Positions 22,149-33,267 of a DNA stretch of 64,000 bases are shown here, in pieces (position 1 is the stretch's first letter; each line of letters opens with the position of its first letter). The position numbers and the translations under genes were made by a program. The notes beneath the pieces are model-generated. The model saw only the letters and a list, made by a program, of their open reading frames with translations, was not told where the DNA came from and ran no database searches. The DNA comes from Luidia sarsii (taxonomy: Eukaryota > Echinodermata > Asteroidea > Paxillosida > Luidiidae), in assembly GCA_949987565.1 (NCBI GenBank), contig OX465113.1, positions 8,756,899-8,820,898 of the forward strand. The letters run 5' to 3'.

Positions 22149-25100
22149 ATGGACCGGGCCACTCGCAAGAAGTTGTTGGACTCCAAGACGCGGGAGCTCC
22201 TCGACGTCATGGACGCGGAGAAACTCTCGCGAGACCTGAGCGAGCGGGGAGGCATCAGCGAGGACATACGGGACCTGATCGTGCGGCAGAAAACGGCCAA
22301 GGAGCGGTCGGCCAAGCTCCTGGCCGTACTCAAGACCCTGAGCGCCGAGAAGTACGAGCTCTTCTGCCGTCTGCTGGCGGACGAGGGCCACGCCGCGCTG
22401 GCCAAGCAGCTGACTAAGACGAAGGAGGAGGAGGAGGACCGGCCCGGCACCAACAGCAACTGCAAGTCCACGACCCGCGCCAACGGTAAGCGCAACTGGC
22501 ATTGTATTTCTCCCCCTCCCGGCCCTCCAACTGGGACTCAAGACCCAAGACTCAAGACTGCTTTTCCTGATGCTTGATTCAGGCAGGTCGGCCTTGAAAT
22601 GTTTTCATCAGGCATCGGGCAAAGCACTATAATTATACTAGGCACTCACTAGTGCACTCACCGTCCAGCAGGGCAACCCTCGTTGAATTACATTCTTCTC
22701 AACGCAAACGCCATGTTATATCATGACACTAAAATGAAGAATAGCTGACTATTGTTCGATTTCGAGCTGGCAAACTCACTATACGCAGCAATAATTGCTG
22801 ATCATGTGAGTGATCCATTTAATTCTATTCTTACTCTCCCTGATGATTCGATATCAGATATGAGTGTACTGGGCATATAATCCCTCGGTCACCGTATAGT
22901 AATGCTGTCCGTCTAAGCCGTGAGAAAATGTGGATGAAGCGTCTTCGGACTATTAAACCACATGGTCTCAAGTCTCAACATCCACTAACACCATGCAGCT
23001 TTCTGATAATCCCTCTTTTGTGTTCACTCCTCCACTTCTCTCTTTGATCTGTGCCCTTCCTTACTCCTTGCCCTTCCCTTTGATCTCTCCCTACCAGCTT
23101 TACTATTTGTCTTTTATTTCTCATCCGTGTCCTATTGTGTCTCCGTGTCTCTTCCCCCTCTAGCGCTTTGTTTTGCTTTGCCGGAACTTCTTTGTTGGCA
23201 GTCTGCTTAAAAGGCTAATGCTTAAAAGAACTCGTGCCCGACTCCAGTCTTTATCGCACAGACTACATGTATAACTGAGCCCGACTCGAAGCTTCGGGTG
23301 CCCGCGGCTCGTAACCGGACTCACGGTACGGTAATTGATGATTGGGACTCAGTTTCAGACATCACTCCGGTCTTTGTGACTCGTGCCGGACACCAGTCTT
23401 ATATGTGACTCAAGACTCGGACTCAAGTCTTTTCCCACCCGGCACGGACTCGGTCTCGGGTGACGACAGCGGATAACTCGGACCCACGACTTGTTAAAAA
23501 AACACACACACGATACCTTGCGATATTGGTCTTTGCGACATTGGTGGACGCTGAATTAAACTGCAATAATTGATTGGCAGGTGGCGGCTTTGAAAGAACC
23601 GCATTAGAGTCACGTGACAGACAGGTTTTGCTAGCAGAGGTAAATTAATCATTGCCGTGCAGTGGAGGCAACGTATTCACCCCTTTTTTGGTTTGAATTA
23701 AACCAGTAAAATAAATTCAATGAAGGTTTGCCACGCTCGACATAATAAGCACTCACTGCAAAGTGCTTTTCCTGATGCTTGATGAAAAAAAATCAGGCGG
23801 GTCGGCCTTGAAATGTTTTTATCAGTCATCGAGCAAAGCACTATATACTAGGCACTCACCGTGCACTAGTGCATTATTCCGTCCAGCAGGGCAACTCTCG
23901 TTGAATTACATTCTTCTCAACGCAAACGCCATGTTATATCATGACACTAAAATGAAGAATAGCTGACTATTGTTCGATTTCGAGCTGGCAAACTCACTAT
24001 ACGCAGCAATAATTGTTGATCATGTGAGTGATCCATTTAATTCTATTTTTACTCTCCCTGATCATTCGATATCAGATATGAGTGTACTTGGCATATAATC
24101 CCTCGGTCACCGTATAGTAATGCTGTCCGTCTTAGCCGTGAGAAAATGTGGATGAAGCGTCTTCGGACTATTCAACCACATGGTCTCAACATCCAGGAGG
24201 GTAATGACTAACACCATGCAGCTTTCTGATAATCCTTCTTTTGTGCTCACTCCTTCACACTTCTCTCTTTGATCTTCCCCCTCTTCTCACTAATCCCTAC
24301 CCTACTCCTTGCCCTTCCCTTTGATCTCTCCCTACCAGCTTTACTCTTTGTCCTTTGTTTCTCATCCGTGTCCTATTCACTATCTTCACCCTTCCTTCGT
24401 GTACATGTATCTGTTTTTTGCTTGTCACTCTGCCTTTGAGAAAGGTCCTGCTAGGATCGAAACGTCAGGCCCACTAAATTTTAAGATTTGCATTTTGGTA
24501 ATTTTAGTCAGTAAGCAACATTTTTGTATATCACTCTAATTCTATTCTTAAAGTGATATACACAAATGTTGCCAACTGCTTACTGTCTAAAATTACCAAA
24601 ATGCAAAACTTAGAATCTCAAAGGCAGAGTCTGCCTTTGAGAAAGGTCCTGCTAGGATCGAAACGTCAGGCCCACTAAATTTTATAATTCTATTCTTGTT
24701 AAAAACCTAAAAGAAAAAAACCCTCCAACTCCACCCACCCCCAAAAAAATCCAAGATGAATGAGTGCTTTTTGGATCCCGCTTTCGAGAGTCTTCCTTTG
24801 GCAAAAACAGGAAGTGCACCACCCTGGATAATTGGTGAAGCAGTTTGCGTTGCCAAGGTGATTGATCAACAGGGAGGATGTGTTGCGTAGTACATGCAAG
24901 ATACTGCGTAAGCAAATCAGGGGTTTCGTCCTTTTGATACTTCTATTATTATCTTCCAGTATTTATGAGGTGTACATGTATCTGTTTTGTGTCCTTGTCA
25001 CTCCGCCTTTGAGAAAGGTCCTGCTAGGATCGAAACGTCAGGGCCACTTAATTTTTGAGATTTGCATATTGGTAATTTTAGTCAGTAAGCAGTTTGCAAC

Positions 25101-28100
25101 ATTTTTGTATATCACTTCAGTATTCATGAAGTTAAAGGTATACAGAAATCAGAATTAACTTGGGGTTAAATAAATTGGTATTGTTATAAAACCCAAAGTA
25201 TCTATAATTTTTAAGACCAAAAATGATTGATTTAGTCCCCAAAACGCTACATTTTGGTCCGAAAATTGTGCCCCCCCCCTTTGGAGACGAACGTACTACG
25301 TCACATACAGAATTTGTGGTCAGCCTTGAGGTCGTGCGCTTTGCACTGGCTCTGCATTGTCTTTATTGTCTATCAGCCGTAAATACCGCACTGTCACATG
25401 CGCAGTAGTGCACTTTATCGTCTCAGCATTTCGATCCCCTTGCTCGGCTGCTTTTTGTCTGTATGTGACGTCACACGCTCACAGGGGGAATTTTTGGGGG
25501 GCGGTGCGAACATGGACTTTTTCAATGTTTTGGGACGAAATTAGGCGCTAACATTAAAAAAAATTAATCCTGTATTGATTATATTGTGAACATTACCTAA
25601 GGAGAGTTTTGAGCTCTTTTTTCAAATCCTATTTCTGTAAACCTATAAAAGGGGAATGCAACCCAAGAAATAAAGTTAGCTTAGCCGATTGCGGGTGTCA
25701 AAAACAACCTACAATTACCTATGATTCACTCACGTACGATTTTCATAAAAGAGAAAATTCATGGAATTGTAGGTCGAATTTGCGTTCCCGTACGTAGCCA
25801 TCTTTTCGAAGGTGTCGCCACTGTTTGCTGGGGGTGTAATTTCACGACGGAATGACGGCAACCCATAGAGCTCTATAAATAAACATTTCGAACGTTCGCA
25901 AAGCATCATGGGTATAGATGACAAACTGGCCGTATTTTTATCACACAACTCTATGGCGATTTTACATGCTTCTCCATAGAGTTGTGTTATAAAAATACGG
26001 CCAGTTTGTCATCTAGGGCCTATACCAATAATGCTTTGCGAACGTCGAAAATGTCTTAAACTTGTTCAATCCTTTAAATTTTAACTAAAGTTATTAATCA
26101 ACATTTTCACAAAGTCATACATAAATATAAACCAAATAAATATTTAAAATTATACTGGTATTTTTTCAAATTAATTTAGATTTTTGTTTTAAATAAAGAA
26201 ATCAAACTGATTCATGCAGTCTTCTCCGAGAAGGATCTCACATGCACGTGTTTGGGAGAATATGTAAACATTCATGCAGGGACCGACAAGAAAACAATTC
26301 GGAAATTCTTGAATCTGTCGAATCACGTGTTGCCACCGCTGGTCGATTTGGAATATCCTTTCTCGACTTCGAGGCGGTGAGTTTGGCCCGCAAGTTCTCC
26401 TCCCATTCCTTCTCTGTGAAGCATGGAGGTGAAGTGATCGCTCATGTACAAAAATAATCACATTCACATCCTTTCGATTTCTATTGAGTATTGGTAGCAG
26501 ATTTTGAGAAATTTCTCCGCTTTTATGGCCGCAGCCCACTTCCTAAGCAACTCAGTTTTCTTGTCCTTATTGGGAATTGCGTGGAAAGTGTTTTCCATCT
26601 TTTTCTCGCTGACATTTTTACAACCAAAAGCCTGGCAGTACATCGTTCAGCTCTTGAGTGTACACAAACTGCGCGCAGTAGGGGGCACATCCGGGCACCT
26701 TACTCATAGTCATACGGCAGTTATCCGTCCTCGCGTCACATTTCCACAACCAGCGGCGGCTTTTTCGAAAAGATGACTAAGTACGGGAACGCAAATTCGA
26801 CCTACAATTCCATGAATGTTCTCACTTTATGAAAATCGTACGTGAGTGACTCATATGTAATTGTTGGATGTTTTTAACACCCAATCAGATAAGCTAACCT
26901 TAATATCTTGGGTTTTATTCCCCTTCAATACAAAAACTGTTGCAAACTGCTCATTGACAAAATGACCTGCAATACATAAATGTCGAAAGTTAGAGGGCCT
27001 GACGTTTCGATCCTAGCAGGACCTTTCTCAAAAGCAAAGTGACAAGGACAAACACAAACACAGTCAGGGGAAGGTAAGCTTTGACACACATGACAGAGGA
27101 AGGACAAACAGGAACCAGTTTGAACCAGTATTCAAACAGACTACAATTTTTTCTGCTGCCGGAATTATTTATACTGTCAGTCGTGTCACTACAGAAGGGA
27201 GAAAATTTAATTATTTGGGTGGAATCAGTACCCGTTTACAATTTCCTCTCGGACGAATCTGCTAAAACACGAGCTCTAAAATTGAAGTGGTCATCTTATA
27301 GTTTAGCAAAGTCGATGTAAATAAATGCACCAAGGTCACGTGATGAACGGATCGTTAAAATGAAAGATGAAGAGGCTAGCTAGGATAGTTTATTGGAATT
27401 TAATCCGGGCGATTCGCAATAGTGCGCCCTCATGGTTTTGGTGGTGGTGGTGGTGATGACGAAGGGAATGTTGCTGATAATGGTGATGATGGAGGTGACG
27501 GTGTGGATAGTGATGGTTTTGAAGATGGTGATGGCGGTGGTGCTGAATATTTCAGGTGGTGGTAGTGGTAATGGCGGTCATGATGGTGATAATGGTGATG
27601 GCGGTGTGGATGATGATGGCTTTGGTGGTGGTGGTGGTGGTGATGACGAAGGGAATGCTGCTGATAATGGTGATGATGGAGCTGGGTGGTGATGGTTTTC
27701 AAGATGGTGATGGCGGTGGTGCTGGTATTGCAGGTGGTGGTAATGGTAATGGCGGTCATGACGGTGATGGTGTTGACGGTGTGGATGTGATGGTGTTTTG
27801 TTGATGGTGGTGGATGGTTGATGCCGAGAAAGGAGACGAAGGATAAAAGAGAGTGCGAAGAAAGGAAAGAAAAACGTCGTAATTATACGAGTGAAGGCAG
27901 TGGCGCTGCACGATCCTCACGTCCCCCCTCACCCCCTCTCTCTCTCTCATCATCTCGCCGCAGGCGGTCACCGCAAGACGCCGACCGGCGCCTCCGCCTC
28001 CGCCAAGGTCTATGCCGAGGCGCTCTGGAGCTGCCGCAACCGCTTCATCACCGACGTGGCCGCCGACCCGGAGGGCCTGGCGGCCCGGCTGGCCGCCGCC

Positions 28101-31100
28101 AAGGGCCTGGCTCTCTCGGCGTCGGCCCGGCGGAGTCTGGAGCGGGCCCGGGAGGCCGAGGCCAAGGCCCAGCTCCTCTTCGACGCCGTCCGGCCGGCCG
28201 TCAGAGGGCGGGCCAGCTTCGCCGAGCTCCTCCGCGCCCTGGAGGGGCCGTTCCCGGACCTGTCCAGTTACCTGGAGAAGGAACTGAAGGCTCTGGCACC
28301 GACCAAGAAAAGTGAGTGCAGAGTGACACCCTCTAGAAAGCGGTGCACTTCTCTGCGTGTCTTGTTTTTTGTAATTGAGTTTTGTTTTGGGTGTTGTTGG
28401 GTGGGGTGGGGGTGGTGGGGACCAAATCATAATCACTCTCGCATTTTTGTGCGTTAGCCACAACAACGTCACAAAGCATTCTCAAAACATTTGTTGGTTT
28501 TCAATTTGGTTGAAATCCCGGTTGACTGGAAGTTTTCTTTGCCATTTTTGTAGTCTATCGATTTTTAAATGGAAAAGAACATTTCATATCACCAGAAATG
28601 ACAGATTATCAACTGATGCAAATGACAACTACTTGGATTTTAGGTGATCGAAGTTCAATTGGTTGGCTTTGTGTTTATTTCATGAGGTGCTGGTAGCGCC
28701 AAGCGGATTGCCGTGGAAGGAAAAGACGGCACCGACACCACCGCCGCCCCGCCGGGCGGCGAAGCCGACGGCCCACCGCCACCGCCACCGCCGGCGGCGG
28801 CGCCGGCCGGTGACGGCAGCGACCTGGTGACCTCGCTGGCCAACCTCCAGTTGGACCTGGCCGAGTCGCAGAGCGGCACCCTCCGCCAGTCGCAGCAGCT
28901 GGAGCGCTGCATCCAGGCCACGGCCGAGGCCAACGAGGCCACGCGCCGCCTGGAGGTCCGCCTCCGCCAGGCCGAGGAGCAGCGCGACGCCGAGGCAGGC
29001 CGGGCCGAGGCCAGCCGCCGGGCGGCCGAGGACTCCCGCCTGGCGCTGGACGCCGGCCTGGCCGAGGTGGCCGCCGAGCGCCGGATGCTGGAGGAGCAGC
29101 GCGGCAAGAGCGAGGCGCAGCTCCGGCGCCGGATGGAGGTGCTGGACATGCAGCGGGAGCAGTTCCTGGCCTCCATGCACGTGGAGCTCCAGCGGCAGGA
29201 CGAGAAGCAGCGCCAGCTCAACGTGCGCCAGCTGGAGCGCGAGGACGTCCTGGAGAGCAAGAGCCTGCAGGTCGTGCAGCGCGGGAACCGGCAGGACCGG
29301 CGGAGCGCCGACCACCACACCCGGCGGGACCGACTGCGGGAGCGCGAGAACACCGTCGTCCTGGGCGAGTCCAGGCTGGCCCAGCGGGAGCAGGAGGCGG
29401 CCCAGCGGGAGGCTCTCCTAAAGAAGCTGGAGATGGACCAGCATCGGAAGAAGATCGAGCTGGGCCGGTTAGAGGAGCACGTCCGTATGGTGGAGGCCAC
29501 CCAGGCCCGGGCCGGCCAGGAGCTGGCGCAGCGGGAGCGGGCCCTGGCGGGGGCCGAGGAGGACGTCCGCCTCATCGGCGAGCGGCTCCGGCAGCGCGAG
29601 CAGAGCCTGACGGAGAGGGAGCGGGAGGCGGAGGACCGGAGCCTGGCGCTCCGAGAGGCGGACGAGGAGCTGCAGCGGTCCCGGGGCGAGGTGGAGAAGC
29701 GGGAGCGCCGGGCGGAGGAGACGGAGCAGGAGCAGCGGGCCTTTGAGGGCACCCTGGAGTCCAAGGCCCGGGAGCTGAGCGGCGCGGCCACGGCGGCCAC
29801 GGGCAAGGAGGAGGAGCTGGCCCGCAAGGAAGAGGAGATGATTGCCCGGGCTCGGCAGCTGAACAGCCTGGAGGGCGTGCTGGACTGCCGCCTCCAGGCC
29901 CAGGAGCGGATGGAGCGGGCCCTCCGCATGATTGAGGTGGAGCAGATCCGCCGCGACCGCGAGATCCTCGACCGGGAGGCCAACCAGCTCGGCGTCCGCC
30001 TGGCGGACCAGCAGCGCTCCGGCTCCGGCGACGCCGATCAGCTGCTGGAGACGAGCCTGCGGGAGCTGGAGAAGGAGGACGGGCCCGGGGACCGCAAGCT
30101 GATGAGCTGGGTGGAGGTGGAGCGCCAGCGGCAGACCATGGAGGAGCAGCGCGAGCAGCTGAGGGAGGCAAGGTCCCGCGGGGGAGCCGGCGACAGGCCG
30201 GGGGCTGGGCAAGCATCGGGGACGGAGGGGCACGGCAAAGGAAGCAAGGCTGCCAAGGAGAAGGAGCAGCGGGACGGGGAGCAGAAGGAGGCGGCGGCGG
30301 CGGAGGAGGAGGAAGAGGAGGAGGGCGCCCGGCGCGCCGAGGCGGCCTCGGTGGCCAGCTCCTTCACCAGCCTGGGCGCCGACAGCGAGGCGGAGACCTA
30401 CGGCTACGCGGTGGAGCTGAAGGGGGCGCGCGCCGTCAAGAGCGGCACCAAGGCCTCCTTCGACCTCCGGGTGGCCGGCCAGCAGAGCGTGGCCGCCTTC
30501 AAGAACATCCTGGACACGGAGGAGGGCATACCGGCCGGCTGGCAGAGTCTCCTGCTCCGGGGCAAGGTACTGGACGACGGCCAAACCTTGCCCGGCGACA
30601 AGGAGGCCACCGTGCAGCTGCAGCTGAAACTGGCCCCGTCCCCGGTAAAGGAACGGGACCTCTTGAAGTTGAAGGTTGGTCTCCCAAAAAATCTCTCTAT
30701 CTCTACCCCCCTCTGTCTCCCTCTGTCGATCTGTCTGCCTGCCTGTCTGTCTGTTATGTCAAGCTAACCAGGTAAACCAACCTCACTGGTTTGCCTTTGC
30801 CATCATTGACGCCTTTGTTAATTTCGTCGCTGATGTTCACTGTCACCCACTGTCGCCCTCCATCCAGGTAAAGACCAGCAGCGGCAAGACGCACTCCATC
30901 GACTTCTCGCTGCAGGACACGGTGGCCCTGGCCAAGTCGCGCATCTACAAGTACACCGGCATCGCGCCCCACCAGCAGCGGCTGTCCTACCGGGACGTGC
31001 TGCTGGAGAACCACGCCCCGCTCCAGCTCTACTCCATCCGCAAGAACGCCTGCCTGGACCTGCGGCTCCGCTTCCGGCTCGTGTCCGAGTTCTCCGGGCA

Positions 31101-33267
31101 GTGCCGGACCGAGCTCACCGCCGACGAGATGAACACCGTGGCCAACCTCAAGGCCATGATCTTCGAGCAGACCGACCTGCCGCTGGACAATCTGAAGGTA
31201 AAAAATGGCTAAGATCTGGGGCTCATTTCATAGAGCCGCTTAAGCGACAAAAATGTGCTTTAAGCCCAAAAACTCATGAGCCACATGATCCCCATGCCTA
31301 TCCAAGGTTCACCAATGTTTCATGCAACGTAAAAAATTCAACTTACAAGTGAAAAAGGAATGGACATCATATTTCAGTGCAGTTTGTAATTTCCTGCTTA
31401 CACAATTAAGACTTCTCCTGCTTAGCAAATTTTCACGCTTAAGCGGCTTTATGAAATTGGGCCCTGATCAGGTCACGAATGACGACGAGCGGAGTATACA
31501 CACAACCCGACACGTTGAGTTGCCGGCTATTTTCAGAGCCACACTCCGTCTCAAAATACAGACTCTGCTGGACTATGGCAGGGTTTTTTTTGCCAGTCGC
31601 TGTCAACATCTGGAATATATATATGCTTCCCCCTGGCCCTGATATCATTGGGCAGCCCTCAAAGGAGGGGTCTCAGAGTTTTAAGGAGGCTGTACATCAT
31701 TTCTTGCTTGGCCAGACATAGTCCACGGCTTCATATACAGTGTATTACAGTTCAGATTTCCCCAGCACATTTCTAGGCATCTTTTTCTAAAGTCCTATTA
31801 ATGTTGCTGTGCGTGCTCTTTGCCTGTTGTATTTTGTTTTTGTGAGATTTTTTGAATTCCCTCCAGCGCTGTTTGTCATTTTTGACCGTAGTTGGCGGGA
31901 TTGGGTTTTGTATAAATAAAAATATAAATATAAATATAAGAACTTGAGACTGACTTGAGTCCGAGACCTTTGTATTAACGTTGCTCTGTCTTAAAAGAAG
32001 ACGAAGCTGCAATCTCCTTGTAATTTGTGATCCCTGCACTTCTGTAGCCAAGGTTTACCAAGGTTTTCGTCAATAAGACTTGAAGGTTTGCATGGTGGAA
32101 ATGCTTAGTGGAATGTTTGCGGTGACACCGTGTATATAGCACTTCACTCTCAAGGACTTTGGTTCTGAAAAAAAGTGCCGCTAAGAATTACCGGATGTTT
32201 TCAGAGCCACACTCCGTCCCCCAAAAAGAGATGTCATACTCTTATCATGGTGTCACCACAAACCTTCCACTGAACGGGAAATATGTGCCCCCAGTATTAT
32301 CATAGAGCGCCCAGTACACACACAGGGTTAAGTTGGTTTTCCTTTAGGCCTACCAACGGTCATAGCTCAACTTTTGAAATGTGTTTCGTCAATTTCGAAA
32401 ATCCACCACAGATATGCCAAGTGTAGCGTTTCAGATTTAGGAAAAAATATACATATTTGAAATAGACTGGCTCATCCATGAAGGAGTTGGGAGTTTTCCT
32501 TCCAAAATGGATCCAGTTTGGGGATTTCTATTACACTGGGAACTAAGTTTGTGGATTATTATTTGTCGTTTCGATCTTATACCAGAGCTTGATATCTCAG
32601 AGAGTTGCATTGATAATTACCTTTGAGAAAAGTTCTGTTTGGGTGCAGACGTCAGGCCCTGTTAGTGTCTATTAAGATCTGCGATTTGCTCGTTGAAGTC
32701 AGTGGGTACAGGTCTATAACGGGTACAGGTACAGGTCTATAACGGTTGCTCTCTCTCTCTCTCTCTCTCTCTTCTCCTTCCTCTCCCCTCCTCCCTCCTG
32801 CCCGATAAACATAGGTGTCGTACAAGGGGAAGGCGCTTGACGATCACCGCACCCTGTCTCACTACTCCATCGGTGAGGGCGCCGTCCTCTCCGTGGCCTG
32901 CCCCGTGCCGGTCAAGTTGGCCGGGACGTGCGGCCAGCTGGTGACGGTGAACCTGGAGCCGGGCGCCACCACGGTGCGGGAGCTGAGGAGCCTGCTGGCC
33001 AAGGCCAAGGTGAGCTGCGAGACGGTGGCCTCCGGCGACAACGACGACAACGACGACGGCGACCCGCTGGACGAGGACCAGGACGTGCTGGAGGTGGTGC
33101 GCAGCGGGAAGACCATTGTCGTCCGGGGCGGAGCCGGCGGCGGCGAGGCCGCGGCCCATCAAGCTGCCGCCGGCCCGGGCAAGTCTGCCGCCGGCGCCCC
33201 GCGGGGCGCGGGGAAGGCGGAGAAGGGTCTCGACCTCAGCGTGGTGGGCTCCCAGAATGTGGCCTAG
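22149..33267 (+). CDS. CARD-CARD-coiled-coil-ubiquitin-like multidomain protein, 5 exons, 1,151 aa
   Basis: Exons: 22149-22485, 27964-28311, 28687-30674, 30868-31197 and 32815-33267 (TAG). Borders are GT/AG, phases are 1, 1, 0, 0, and the total is 3,456 nt = 1,151 aa plus stop. Residues 1-90: death-fold/CARD (MDRATRKKLLDSKTRELLD..., SAKLLAVLKTLS, YELFCRLLADEGHAALAKQL). Residues 128-224: a second, weaker CARD (LWSCRNRFITDV, AQLLFDAV, FAELLRALEGPFPDLSSYL). Residues about 275-750: a long Glu/Arg/Gln-rich coiled coil, then a charged Gly/Ala/Glu linker. Residues about 815-880, 887-961 and 958-1029: three ubiquitin-like folds, the third with TVANLKAMIFEQTDLPLDNLKV. A fourth degenerate one spans about 1032-1106. 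The protein ends SVVGSQNVA, so there is no Gly-Gly for conjugation. By analogy CARDs recruit signalling partners by homotypic contact, so a cytosolic innate-immunity or cell-death scaffold is likely (inference). The start is the first ATG before the CARD. Joining exon 1 across the 5.5-kb intron is the weakest link. Confidence 0.8.
22555..23020 (+). repeat. duplicated block, copy 1, ending in a Penelope ORF tail
   Basis: Matches 23766-24230: GCTTTTCCTGATGCTTGAT, AACGCAAACGCCATGTTATA and GAGTGATCCATTTAATTC occur in both. At the same point both switch into the C-terminal coding end of the Penelope-like element (DDSISDMSVLG-type reading, then TMW/MWMKRLRTI). Copy 1 carries in-frame damage. A shared junction means the block was duplicated after the Penelope insertion. 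Confidence 0.85.
23766..24230 (+). repeat. duplicated block, copy 2, ending in a Penelope ORF tail
   Basis: Second copy of the 22555-23020 block with the same Penelope junction near 24055. It is followed by the full Penelope 3' region down to the terminal hairpin motif at 24433. Confidence 0.85.
24055..24540 (+). mobile_element. Penelope-like element 3' fragment
   Basis: Carries the last ~45 codons of the Penelope ORF (a stop replaces a codon after VLGI), then the 3'UTR with CCCTTCCCTTTGATCTCTCC and the terminal hairpin motif at 24433-24472, ending near TTTTTGTATATCACT. Homologous to 61630-62150. Confidence 0.85.
24545..25115. mobile_element. two further Penelope terminal-repeat fragments
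   Basis: The hairpin motif (TTTGAGAAAGGTCCTGC...GATCGAAACGTC) recurs at 24634-24672 and 25006-25045. The stretch 24545-24625 also has a reversed terminal piece (AGTGATATACACAAATGTTGC), so one terminal repeat sits head to head with another. Confidence 0.8.
25271..25503. mobile_element. small inverted-repeat element (MITE-like)
   Basis: CCCCCC...ACTACGTCACATACAG at the left end (25271-25310) and its imperfect complement CTGTATGTGACGTCA...GGGGGG at the right end (25459-25501). About 230 bp with no coding capacity. Confidence 0.55.
25630..26938. repeat. foldback structure with ~170-bp imperfect inverted arms
   Basis: The left arm 25630-25808 and the right arm 26766-26938 are reverse complements with scattered changes; shared core: GTAGGTCGAATTTGCGTTCC. 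The inside holds a second, tighter hairpin (25893-26045) and about 0.7 kb of AT-rich sequence. The foldback sits between two Penelope terminal repeats in opposite orientation (25006 and 26995). Confidence 0.85.
25893..26045. repeat. near-perfect hairpin, ~65-bp arms, 17-nt loop
   Basis: The left arm 25893-25956 (contains GATGACAAACTGGCCGTATT) pairs with the right arm 25974-26045 (AATACGGCCAGTTTGTCATC); the few differences are small indels. The loop lies around 25957-25973. Such a long stem is unusual for an ordinary intron and would be a good Dicer-type substrate if transcribed. Confidence 0.85.
26995..27080 (-). mobile_element. Penelope terminal-repeat fragment, reverse
   Basis: Reverse copy of the terminal hairpin motif (GGGCCTGACGTTTCGATCC at 26995, then AGGACCTTTCTCAAA), followed by decayed terminal-repeat sequence. 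Confidence 0.8.
27430..27815. repeat. GGT/GAT-rich microsatellite
   Basis: Irregular TGGTGGTGATGATGG units. A ~180-bp block (GGTGGTGATGACGAAGGGAA...) occurs twice, near 27450 and 27635. The tract lies just upstream of exon 2 of the CARD/UBL gene, inside its first intron. Confidence 0.9.
31218..31464. mobile_element. 247-bp MITE in intron 4 of the CARD/UBL gene
   Basis: Terminal inverted repeats of about 28 bp: left GGGGCTCATTTCATAGAGCC..., right ...GCTTTATGAAATTGGGCCC. A second copy lies at 33446-33669 in the 3'UTR region of the same gene. Confidence 0.8.
31480..31940 (+). mobile_element. degraded non-LTR retrotransposon 3' end
   Basis: Plus-strand frames show pieces like GRVFFASR and VAVNIWN...PSKEGSQSFKEAV, which resemble the usual LINE C-terminal pattern (RT...WN..P...S...F). 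It ends in an (AAATAT)n tail at 31911-31938, typical of a LINE 3' end. Frameshifted. A family-level call is not possible. Confidence 0.45.
31965..32814. other. rest of intron 4: dispersed repeat remnants and a CT tract
   Basis: 31995-32090 resembles 41370-41450 (shared pieces: AAGCTGCA, GTGATCCC, CTGTAGCCA, GGTTTAC), so it is a dispersed repeat. 32620-32670 holds a decayed Penelope terminal motif. A (CT)n tract precedes the exon 5 acceptor at 32748-32771. Confidence 0.5.

Larger units (their letters stand above)
22486..27963 (+). other. intron 1 of the CARD/UBL gene, filled with repeats
   Basis: Starts with donor GTAAGC and ends with acceptor CGCCGCAG. It contains a duplicated ~0.45-kb block, several Penelope terminal fragments, a MITE, a foldback with a near-perfect hairpin and a GGT/GAT repeat. 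No further exon was recognised, though one cannot be excluded. Confidence 0.7.

Noticed and set aside
27432..27815. Gly/Asp- or His-rich frames in the GGT/GAT repeat
   Set aside because: Simple repeat lying in an intron; no splice context.
28655..30584. Long minus-strand frames opposite exon 3 of the CARD/UBL gene (up to 442 codons)
   Set aside because: Shadows of a GC-rich coding exon. The plus strand has coiled-coil and UBL domains with matching splice sites; the minus frames have none.
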